The translations under genes were made by a program, and so were the position numbers. DNA of 46,702 bases from the NCBI GenBank assembly GCA_964625865.1, contig CAZVEV010000011.1:1-46702 (forward strand), given 5' to 3'. Under the pieces are notes generated by a model. That model was not told where the DNA came from. It did not search any database and saw only the letters and a program-made list of their open reading frames with translations. Each line of letters opens with the position of its first letter. Positions within the stretch are counted from its first letter, which is position 1. Of this stretch, positions 6,678 to 15,300 are shown one piece after another. The stretch comes from CAZVEV01 sp964625865 (GTDB taxonomy: Bacteria > Planctomycetota > Phycisphaerae > SM23-33).

Positions 6678-9662
6678 ATGCGAAACATCTCACTGATCGT
6701 CCTGGCTGCTGCAATGGCGTGCGCGCTGATCCTGGCGCCTGCCCTGGCCGCCAAGAAGCCCAAGACCGTCATGGTCAAGGTCACCGCCGACAGCGAGTCG
6801 CCGAACTATCCGTGCAGCAACGCCCTGGACGGGCGGAAAGGGGCGTTCTGGCACACGCAGTTCGGCGATGTCGAGCCGAAACACCCGCATGAGTTGATCA
6901 TCGACCTCGGCGCTGAATACGAGATCTCGGGATTCGGCTATACGCCACGACCCGGGGCGTCCAACGGGACGGTAAAGGACTACGAGTTCTACGTCTCGAA
7001 CAGCACCAAGAACTTCGGCAAGCCGGTGGTCAAGGGCGCTTTGCCCAAACGGGACGCCGAGACCGTGGTGAACTTCCCCGCAAAGGCCACCGGACGCTAT
7101 CTCAAGTTCCGGGCGCTGTCGGAGATTAACGGCAGGCCGTGGGCGTCGTGCGCGGGGCTCAGGCCGATCTGCCAAGGCGTGGTGTTCCGCTCCAAGAGCG
7201 TCCCTGCGAAAGCGGTCAAGCGCGGCCGCGGCCGCCAGCCGGCGCCGGCCATCCCGGCGGGCGAGTTGAAGACCGAGGCGGACTGGCAGCACTACACGCT
7301 CCTGTACGACCTCCGCAACCGCCGCCGGTTCGAGGCCTACCTGCCCCAGACGTCCAACAAGGCCGCCTCGATCCTCCCTGACGACCGCGACCCGACGGAC
7401 ATCGTCCTGCGCCGCACCGCGACCCTGCTGGCCGACCTGAAGCAGGCGACCGGGGTGAAGGACCTGTCGGCGATGGAGACCGAACTCAAGCAACTGCAGG
7501 ACGAAGCGGCCAAGACGGACGTCGCCAAGGCCGACCAGCGCCGCGCGATCTTCGACAAGGCCCTCAAACTCCGCCGCCGGATCGCCTTTGCCAACCCCCT
7601 GCTGAACTTCGACAAGCTCCTGTTCATCAAGCGTCACCGCTCGCGCTTCAACCATATGTGCGACCAGTACTACGCGATCAACCAGCCCCCCGGGGGCAGC
7701 GTGTTCGTGTTGTCCAACCCGTTCGGCGACAAGGCCACGCAGACCGTCCGCGACGTGCTGGCCGACTCGGTGGTTCAGCGCGGGCGCCTGAAGGGCAAGA
7801 AGCTGGACACCGGTTCGGTCGTGGCGCCGGACCTGTCGTACGACGGCAAGCAGATCCTGTTCGCCTACGTCGAGTCGACCGGCTCGAAGAAGCACGAGCG
7901 CCACACCGACCCGGCCCGCGGCCACTGGGACCGCGAGGAGTGCTACCACATCTTCCGCGTCAACGTCGATGGCAGCGGCCTGGAGCAGTTGACCGACGGC
8001 ACGTTCAACGATTTCGATCCGGTCCACATGCCCAACGGGCGGATCGTCTTCATCTCCGAGCGGCGCGGCGGATATCTCCGCTGCGGGCGGACGTGCCCCA
8101 CCTACACGCTGTACGACATGAAGGCCGACGGCAGCGAGATCCAGTGCCTCAGCTACCACGAGACGAACGAGTGGCACCCCAGCGTGACGCACGCCGGGAT
8201 GATCATGTACACGCGGTGGGACTACGTCGACCGCCACGGGTGCACGGCGCACCTGCCGTGGATCACCTACCCCGACGGACGCGACTCCCGGGCCGTGCAC
8301 GGGAACTTCGCCCCGCGCAACGCGCGCCCCGACATGGAACTCGACATCCGCGCGATCCCCGGCTCGCAGAAGTACGTCGCGACCGCCGCGCCGCACCACG
8401 GGCAGGCGTTCGGATCGCTGGTGACGTTCGATCCGCGCGTCAAGGACGACGATCGGATGGCGCCGGTCAAGCGGATCACGCCGGACATCGCCTTCCCCGA
8501 GAGCCAGGGCGGCTCGCAGACGTACGGGACGGCCTGGCCGCTCAGCGAGAGGTACACCCTGTGCGTCTACGACGCTGCGATGCGGCCCGGCGTGGGCAGG
8601 CAGGGGCGAAGGCCCGTTCGCGGGAATTACGGGATCTACCTCGTCGACGTGTTCGGCAACAAGGAACTGATCTACCGCGACCCGGACATCGCCTGCCTCA
8701 GCCCCATGCCCCTACGCCCCCGCAAGAGGCCGCCGATCATCCCCGACGGCTCAAAGCGCGTCTTTGCCGAGGCCGGCGGGGCCACGCTGAACAAGAAACA
8801 GGAAACGGCCACGCTGTCGCTGGTGAACGTCTACGACAGCCTCAAGCCCTGGCCCGAGGGTACGAAGATCAAGGCCCTCCGCGTCTACCAGATCATCCCG
8901 ATGTCCGTCCCGTCCGGCGGGCCTCCGCACGAGATCGGCCTGCGCCTGCCCACCGGGCGCGACTCGGTGATCCTCGCGAGGTACGTTCTCGGCACCGTGC
9001 CGATCGAGGCCGACGGCAGCGCGCACTTCACCGTGCCCGCCCATAGGGAGCTGTTCTTCCAGGCCCTCGACGCCGATGGGCTGGCCGTCCAGTCCATGCG
9101 GTCGTCGACGTACCTGCAGGCCGACGAGAACCTGACCTGCCAGGGCTGTCACGAGCCGCGCCACCTCGCACCGGCCCCGCCGAAACTGACGATCGCGATG
9201 AAGCGTACGCCGTCTACCTTCACGCCCGACGTCGACGGGTCGAATCCGTTCAGCTATCCGCGCCTGGTCCAGCCCGTGCTCGAGAAGAACTGCGTCAAGT
9301 GCCACGTCAAGAACAACGCCGATCCGAAGGCCAAGACCAAGGCGCCCGATCTGAGCAACAAGGTCATCGCCAAGGGCCGCGGCAAGTGGTACGCCTCCTA
9401 CCACAGCCTGGCGTCGAAGTACGGGTTCTGGCAGTACGGCAACGGGCACCGCACCACACCGGGCAAATTCGGCGCCAAGGCGTCGAAGCTGTACCCCCTG
9501 CTGACCACAGGTAGCCACAAGGATCGCGTCAAGCTGTCGGCCGAAGACATGCACCGGATCACGCTGTGGCTGGATTCGTGCTCGGTCTTCTATGGCGTCT
9601 ACGAGAAGGACCGCGGCGAGGCCCAACTCCGCGGCGAGATCGTCAGGCCCACGCTCGAATAA
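6678..9662 (+). CDS. Secreted di-heme beta-propeller protein, hydrazine synthase alpha-like, with discoidin-like N-terminus
   Basis: 994 residues. A signal peptide (about 1-25) is followed by an F5/8 type C (discoidin, CBM32-like) domain at about 28-165, recognisable by NALDGRKGAFWHTQF, HELIIDLG and TGRYLKFRALSE. A helical, charged linker (about 200-310) leads to the propeller (DFDPVHMPNGRIVFISER, YTRWDYVDRH), and the C-terminus carries two heme sites, CQGCH at 821-825 and CVKCH at 872-876. It is paralogous to the product at 2871 but has a different N-terminal module. Discoidin domains usually bind glycans or surfaces, which suggests attachment to polysaccharide or the envelope. The start is fixed by AGGAG six bases upstream. 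The enzymatic activity is unknown. Confidence 0.87.
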   Translation: MRNISLIVLAAAMACALILAPALAAKKPKTVMVKVTADSESPNYPCSNALDGRKGAFWHTQFGDVEPKHPHELIIDLGAEYEISGFGYTPRPGASNGTVKDYEFYVSNSTKNFGKPVVKGALPKRDAETVVNFPAKATGRYLKFRALSEINGRPWASCAGLRPICQGVVFRSKSVPAKAVKRGRGRQPAPAIPAGELKTEADWQHYTLLYDLRNRRRFEAYLPQTSNKAASILPDDRDPTDIVLRRTATLLADLKQATGVKDLSAMETELKQLQDEAAKTDVAKADQRRAIFDKALKLRRRIAFANPLLNFDKLLFIKRHRSRFNHMCDQYYAINQPPGGSVFVLSNPFGDKATQTVRDVLADSVVQRGRLKGKKLDTGSVVAPDLSYDGKQILFAYVESTGSKKHERHTDPARGHWDREECYHIFRVNVDGSGLEQLTDGTFNDFDPVHMPNGRIVFISERRGGYLRCGRTCPTYTLYDMKADGSEIQCLSYHETNEWHPSVTHAGMIMYTRWDYVDRHGCTAHLPWITYPDGRDSRAVHGNFAPRNARPDMELDIRAIPGSQKYVATAAPHHGQAFGSLVTFDPRVKDDDRMAPVKRITPDIAFPESQGGSQTYGTAWPLSERYTLCVYDAAMRPGVGRQGRRPVRGNYGIYLVDVFGNKELIYRDPDIACLSPMPLRPRKRPPIIPDGSKRVFAEAGGATLNKKQETATLSLVNVYDSLKPWPEGTKIKALRVYQIIPMSVPSGGPPHEIGLRLPTGRDSVILARYVLGTVPIEADGSAHFTVPAHRELFFQALDADGLAVQSMRSSTYLQADENLTCQGCHEPRHLAPAPPKLTIAMKRTPSTFTPDVDGSNPFSYPRLVQPVLEKNCVKCHVKNNADPKAKTKAPDLSNKVIAKGRGKWYASYHSLASKYGFWQYGNGHRTTPGKFGAKASKLYPLLTTGSHKDRVKLSAEDMHRITLWLDSCSVFYGVYEKDRGEAQLRGEIVRPTLE

Positions 9663-9665
9663 CGG

Positions 9666-9764
9666 AAGGTTACAGGTTCAAAGTTGAGAGATGCAGGCGA
9701 TGCCCCTCCGCGCGGCGGGCGCCCGGTTTCGATTCTTAACCTTCAACTTCTGACCTGCAACCTT
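9666..9764. repeat. AAGGTTRCAGGT-type imperfect palindromic element
   Basis: Arms of 22 bases at 9666-9687 and 9743-9764 pair with three mismatches. The element starts four bases after the di-heme gene stop. Its right arm contains the stop codon and last codons of the convergent glutamate-cysteine-ligase-like gene. Confidence 0.65.
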
Positions 9765-10872
9765 CAACCGTCCTTCGGGCGGTGTCCAGTTCGAGCTTGC
9801 GCAGATCGCCGTTGAGGCGAGCGAACAGCGCGCGCTGGGCGTCGGCTTCTGTTCCCTCGACAAGCATCTGTCGGGCAAACGCCAGGTACTCCGCCCCGCC
9901 CAGTTGGTCCGCTTTCGTCTCGGCAAGATCCAGTAGGCGCGACAACTGGTCCACCATCGTGACGATCTCGCCGGTTTCCGGTTCGATGATCGTGGCGCCC
10001 AGTCCGTCGCGCATCGCCCGCCAGCGGTTCTGGCCGAGGTATTCGTCGTTCAAGACGCTTCGGGGCGCCCCGGCGGCGAACCGGTCCTGGTAGACCGCGG
10101 CCGCCGCCTGGTACACCGCCGCCAGCGCGCCGATGCGCCGCGTGTCGGTGGGCAGGTCGATCGACCGGATCTCGAGCGTGCCCAGCGGCGGCTGGGGGCG
10201 CAGCGCCCACCACAGATCGCCCGGGCGCATGATGTCGCCGGACGCCACCAGCTTGGCGTAGACGTCCTCCAGTTGGCCGAAGTCGGCGAAGTCGGGCGGC
10301 AGGAGCGTTCGCGGCATGGCGTTGAACACGTGGGTTCGGGCCGAGGCAAACCCCGCATCCTCGCCGTCGAGATAAGGCGAGTTGGCCCCCAGCGCCAGCA
10401 GCGGATACGTCCAGCGGCGCATCTCGTGCATCACGTACAGCGCCTCGTCGGGGCCGCGCAGCCCGACGTGAATATGCAGGCCGAACCCGAGCATCCGCCT
10501 GGCCGCGGCACCGAATCCGTCGCGGACCCACAGGTAATGCTCGCTGTCGACGAACCGCTGCTCGCGCCAGTCGCTGAATGGGTGCGTGCCCGCAGCCACA
10601 AGCAGTACGCCCGCCGCTTCGCAGGCCGCGGCGATCCGACGCCGGGTGGCTTCAACGTCCGCCACCAACTCGCCCACCGTCCGGGCCGGCAGGCTGTTGG
10701 CCTCGATGACGCAGGTGAACAGCTCGCGACAGATGCGCGGCCTGAGCGACTCGTCAAGCGCGGCCATCACGTCGTCCACCGCCGGAGACAGTTCCGCGGT
10801 GGTCGGGTCGATCAGGTGAAACTCCTCTTCCACGCCGATGGTGGGGTATGCGTTGGAGGCAAACGGCCTCAT
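9736..10872 (-). CDS. Glutamate-cysteine ligase type 2-like carboxylate-amine ligase (YbdK family)
   Basis: 378 residues, close to the usual family length. Diagnostic blocks are IGVEEEFHLID (12-22), GLHIHVG (131-137) and EIRSIDLPTD in the second half. The family joins a carboxylate, usually glutamate, to an amine such as cysteine using ATP; YbdK-type enzymes often make gamma-glutamyl compounds of unclear use. No gshB-like partner is near. The start ATG overlaps the stop of the upstream amidohydrolase by four bases (ATGA), which implies translational coupling; the longer in-frame reading from 11568 only shadows that gene. The last residues, VEGCRSEVEG, are encoded by the palindromic element at 9666-9764, so the native C-terminus may have been replaced. 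Confidence 0.88.
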   Translation of the reverse strand: MRPFASNAYPTIGVEEEFHLIDPTTAELSPAVDDVMAALDESLRPRICRELFTCVIEANSLPARTVGELVADVEATRRRIAAACEAAGVLLVAAGTHPFSDWREQRFVDSEHYLWVRDGFGAAARRMLGFGLHIHVGLRGPDEALYVMHEMRRWTYPLLALGANSPYLDGEDAGFASARTHVFNAMPRTLLPPDFADFGQLEDVYAKLVASGDIMRPGDLWWALRPQPPLGTLEIRSIDLPTDTRRIGALAAVYQAAAAVYQDRFAAGAPRSVLNDEYLGQNRWRAMRDGLGATIIEPETGEIVTMVDQLSRLLDLAETKADQLGGAEYLAFARQMLVEGTEADAQRALFARLNGDLRKLELDTARRTVEGCRSEVEG

Positions 10873-12071
10873 GCTCCGGTCCTTTCGTCGGGCGCTTGGG
10901 GCGGGCGGCACGTCGCCAGGGCCAGTCCCGCCAGCACGCCGATCCCTGCCGGCAGGGCGGCGTCGTCGAAGTCGAACGCGGGGTTGTGCAGCTCGGCGCA
11001 GTCGGCGCCGACCCCGAGGCGGAACAGCAGGCCCGGCGCGTGCTCGAGGTAATAGCCGAAGTCCTCCGCCCCCGCGCTGGGCCTGTCCAGGACGGTCCGC
11101 CCCGCCGGACCGAGCAGGCCGTCGGCTACCTCGACGAACGTCGCGTACAGGTCCGGATCGTTGTTCAGCGGCGGGCAGTAGGTGTGGATTTCGACCTCGA
11201 CGCGGACGGAGGCCTCGCGGGCGACAGTCAGGGCGGTGTGGCGCACCTGCTGATGCAGTTCGCGCCGCACCCCCGCGTCGCCCGAGCGGATCGTCCCGCC
11301 GAACGTCGCGGCCTCGGGGATCACGTTGACGCGCTGCCCGGCGCGGATGCGCCCGACCGAGACCACGCGGGGGACGGGACCCTCCGGCGGGCCCGTAAGG
11401 GCACTGATCGCCTCGATAATCCGCGCCGCGGGGATGATCGGCGTGCACGCCTTCTCGGGCCTGGCCCCGTGTCCGCCCTGCCCGCAGACGGTAATCTCGA
11501 ACTCGTCGCACGCCGACGCCATCGGGCCCGGGCGCGCCGTGACAACCCCCACGGGCAGGCCCGGCCAACTGTGCAGCGCAAAGACCGCCGCCGGGGGGCG
11601 CCCGTTGAAGATGCCGGCGTCCAGCATGGCCTTGGCACCCGAGCCGGTTTCTTCGGCCGGCTGGAACAGCAGTTGCACCGACCCGGCCAGCCGGTCGCGA
11701 AGCGCCGTCAGCACGCGCGCCGCACCGACCAGGGCGGCCATGTGCCCGTCGTGGCCACAGCAGTGGGCAAACCCGTCGCGGTGCGAGGAATACGGCTTGC
11801 CCGTGGTCTCGGTAACCGCCAGGCCGTCCATGTCCGCCCGCAGGGCCACGACCGGCCCGGGCAGGGCGCCGGTTATCGTCGCGGTCAGTCCCGTCTCGGC
11901 CAGCCCCGTCTGGGCCTCCAGGCCCATCGCCGCCAGTTCGCGGGCGATGATGCGCGCGGTGACGGTTTCCACAAACCCGCCCTCCGGCACGCGGTGCAGC
12001 TCGCGGCGCAGGCGGACGGCATCATCGATCACGGCGGCGACTTCGGCACGGATTGTTTCGTATTCGGTCAT
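10869..12071 (-). CDS. M20 family amidohydrolase (IAA-amino-acid/hippurate hydrolase type)
   Basis: 400 residues from the ATG at 12071, the normal length. Metal and active-site motifs are all present: RADMDGL (78-84), CGHDGHMA (Cys105, His107), PAEETG (Glu140-Glu141) and ALHSWPG (His167), plus a C-terminal LHNPAFDF histidine. The family hydrolyses N-acyl or peptide-like amide bonds with a di-metal centre, and the lack of a signal peptide points to the cytoplasm. The longer frame beginning at 12161 was rejected because family homology begins at MTEYETIR. It is the first gene of a two-gene unit with the ligase at 9736, pairing amide hydrolysis with amide synthesis. Confidence 0.92.
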   Translation of the reverse strand: MTEYETIRAEVAAVIDDAVRLRRELHRVPEGGFVETVTARIIARELAAMGLEAQTGLAETGLTATITGALPGPVVALRADMDGLAVTETTGKPYSSHRDGFAHCCGHDGHMAALVGAARVLTALRDRLAGSVQLLFQPAEETGSGAKAMLDAGIFNGRPPAAVFALHSWPGLPVGVVTARPGPMASACDEFEITVCGQGGHGARPEKACTPIIPAARIIEAISALTGPPEGPVPRVVSVGRIRAGQRVNVIPEAATFGGTIRSGDAGVRRELHQQVRHTALTVAREASVRVEVEIHTYCPPLNNDPDLYATFVEVADGLLGPAGRTVLDRPSAGAEDFGYYLEHAPGLLFRLGVGADCAELHNPAFDFDDAALPAGIGVLAGLALATCRPPQAPDERTGA

Positions 12072-12371
12072 TCGATTCTCGATGGGTGATTGTCGATCGA
12101 CGCTCGATCGCGAATTCTCAATCCATTCTATCCTGCTGCACGCGAGAGGTATACTGATCACACACAGGGACGTGGTGCAATCGGAGCGTCCCGCCCTTCG
12201 ACATGTTCAGGGTTCCAGGCCAATCCGCAATCGGCGGAACCGCGGGGCGGGTCCGAGCGTCTGTAAGGATGTGACGGTGACGGGAGTTCCTGCGCGCCGA
12301 CCCGGTGCGGCGGGGTGTTCTTGTCGTCGGATGTTCCGTGTCCGGAAATGTATCCTCAACAGGAGTCGATC
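12072..12371. other. Divergent intergenic region with candidate -10 box
   Basis: 300 bases between divergent starts. A TATACT at 12150-12155 could be a -10 for the plus-strand giant gene, giving a leader of about 210 bases, but no convincing -35 precedes it. The ribosome site AGGAG at 12361-12365 belongs to that gene. No small gene or recognisable riboswitch was found. Confidence 0.4.
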
Positions 12372-15300
12372 ATGCGAATCAAGCGAACGCATCTGGCGGT
12401 GGCGTGCTGTGCGGCGGTGTGTGTGTTGACGGCCGGGATCTCGGTCGCAGTCGCGGCCCCCGACGACGCCAAGGGCGCGCCGAAGATCTCCGAGGCGATG
12501 GGCCAGGCCAAGGCGGCCATGCGGGCAAGGCAGTACGACCGCGCGGCCGGCCTGTTGGCGAAGATTGCCGGCGACGAGGCGGCGGAGGCAGCCTACCTGC
12601 GTGGGCTGGCGCTGTACTACGCGAAGACCGATGATGCCGCGGTGACGGCGGCTGACGTGGTCATCACGAAGCACGCCAAGAGCCTCTGGTACCGCAAGGC
12701 GCTGTTCCTCAAGGCCCGTGCGCTGGTGCGTCAGCGGAAGTTCGCCCCGGCCGAGGCGATCTACGCCGCCGAGGCCAACCGCCTCCTGTCGGGCGCCCGC
12801 AAGCAGGAGATCGCCCGCGTGATCATCCGCTTCGCCGATGCCCTGGCGACCAAGCCGAAAGCCGACGACGTGGGCGCCGCGCCCCCGAACTACGCCAAGG
12901 CATACAAGCTGTACGCCAAGGTGCTGGCCATGGAGATTGCCCGCCCCCTGCGCGACGAAGTGATGTTCAAGCGCGCCCGCGCCATTCACCAGGCTGCCGA
13001 CGCCGGTTCGTCCGGGCAGGCTTCCGCGCGGAACAACTCCCGGTCGCAGCGATCGTCCCGGTCGAGCAATATCGCACGCGCCATTGCCGACTACCGCGCC
13101 TATCTCGCGGAGTTCGACCCCGAATGGACGGGCAACGTGGGCAGCGCCACGCGGCTGGCCGGCCAGAAACGCGAGAAGCCCAAGCCGGCGGGCAAGCACT
13201 TCCTCCGCGCGCGATACCACCTGGGCGTCGCCCAACTCGCGGCAGGCGACCACCGATCCGCACGCGTGAATCTCGAAGATCTCCGCAAGCTCATCGCTGA
13301 GATGACCCCCGAGGGGGTGATCGGCCCGGCACTGGCGGCGCTGATGGCCGGCACGCAGGACACGGCGTGGCAGCTCCTGCGGACCTACCGCCTGCCGAAC
13401 CCCGCGAGCAATGAACTCGACCGCGCGGTCAAGGAAGCCCGGGACTTCCTCGCCGCCTCGCCCGCCAACCCGCACGCGGTGGCCGCCGCCTGGTGGATCG
13501 CCGAGGCCTACCGCGCCCACGGACGCGCCGACCAGGCGATAGCGGCCTACGAAGAGTTCATCGCTGCCAAGGGCTACAAGCTGCCCGCCGGCGACCTGGC
13601 GACGACGAAGCTCGAGTTGTTCAAGAAGTCCCCCGCCGAGTTGAAGGACGATTGGGGCAAGCTTGCGGTCTACCAGATCGGGCAGATCCGGTTCGGCCAG
13701 AAGAAGTACGCCGACGCCCGCGCCGCGTGGCAGGCGTACGTCAACAAGTACCCCAACGGCCCGCAGTGGGCTGCCTGCCAACGGGGCATCATCAACGCCG
13801 AGTTCCAGGTCGCCGTCGACGCGGTGGCCGACCGGAAGTACGACGACGCGCGCAAGGCCTTCGAGGCGTTCCTGACCAGGCATCCGCTGGACTCGCGGGC
13901 GAGGCAGATCCTCTTCACGCTCGGGCAGATCGACTACGCCCGCGCGCAGAAGCTCGAGGAAGACAAGGCCGACCGCAAGGCCATCACCGCCGCGTACACC
14001 CAGGCCGTCGAACGCTGGGGACGCCTGGTGAGCAAGTATCCCAGCACGGCGGAGTCGTCACTGGCGCTGTACCGCATCGGCGTGATCCAGGAGGAGAAGC
14101 TCGGCGACCTGACGGCCGCCCTGGACGCCTACCGGCGACTGACGTGGGGGTCTTATGCCTCGCGTGCCCGCTCTCGCGTGGCCGTCATGACGCAGAAGCA
14201 CCTGGCCGTCCGGACGGAGCGCAAGTTCCGCACGAACGAGAAACCGACGGTCAAGCTCAACGTCCGCAACGTCAAGAAGCTCACCTTCAAGCAGTACTTC
14301 CTGGACCTGGAGGCCTACTTCCGCAAGACCCACGCCATCGGACAGATGGACCTGCTGGACACCGACCTGATCCAGCCGGACAAGACGTGGGAAGTGACCG
14401 TCGACAAGTACGCCAAGTACGCTCCGCTCGAGCAGGACGTGGAGATCCCGTTCGCGGAGGGCAAGGCCGGCGTGTGCATCGTCAACGTCAGCGAGGAAGA
14501 CTTCGAGGCCACCACGCTGGTGATTCGCAGCGACATCGACATCATCGTGCGGACCTCGCGTCGCGAGGCGCTGGTGTTCGTGCAGGACATGCGGGCGGGC
14601 AAGCCGGTCAAGGGCGCCCGCGTGCTGCTGAGCGACGGCAAGACGGTGTTCGGCTCGGGCGAAACCGGAGGCGACGGGGTCTTTGCGGGCCCGTTCAAGC
14701 AACTCAAAGACGTCAAGATCGCACGGGTCTTCGCCGTCAACAACGGGTCGGTGGCCTCCAACGTGCTGCCCGTGCAGGGGCTCGGCTTCTCCAAGCCGCT
14801 GGCCGCGCGGGGCTACATCTACACCGACCGTCCCGCGTACCAGCCCGGACAAGACGTCAAGTTCCGCGGGATCATTCGCGACGTCGTCGACGGGCAGTAC
14901 GTCGCCCCGGTGGGCAAGGCGTATCTCGTGACCGTTACTGACGCGAGCGGGCGCCTGATCTGGGAAAAGCAGCAGAAGCTGTCGGAGTTCGGCACGTTTC
15001 ACATGGCCGTGCCGCTGGACGACCGGGCGGCGCTGGGGCGCTACACCATCACGGCCGCCAGCGTCGAGAAGAAGGAGGTCCGCTACTCCGGACGGTTCCA
15101 GGTCCAGCGGTTCAAGCTCGAGAAGATGCGACTGAAGCTCGCGACCGACCGAAAGGTCTACTTCCGCGGCGAGAAGGTCAAACTCACGATCCGGGCCGAG
15201 TACACCTGGGGCCAGCCCGTGGCCGACAAGCAGATCCGCTACGCCCTGCCGGACGGGAGGCAGTTCGTGGAGAAGGTCGACAAGACCGGCACGCTGGAGG

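Noticed and set aside
2871..9662. Hydrazine synthase operon (anammox)
   Set aside because: No beta/gamma subunits or hydrazine dehydrogenase-type multiheme proteins; N-terminal modules point elsewhere.
9736..11568. Longer start (610 codons) for the glutamate-cysteine-ligase-like gene
   Set aside because: The extra part is an out-of-frame reading of the amidohydrolase; family homology starts at the ATG at 10872.
12207..13883. 558-codon minus-strand open frame
   Set aside because: Shadow of the A2M-like gene; Val/Gly/Arg-rich without family features.
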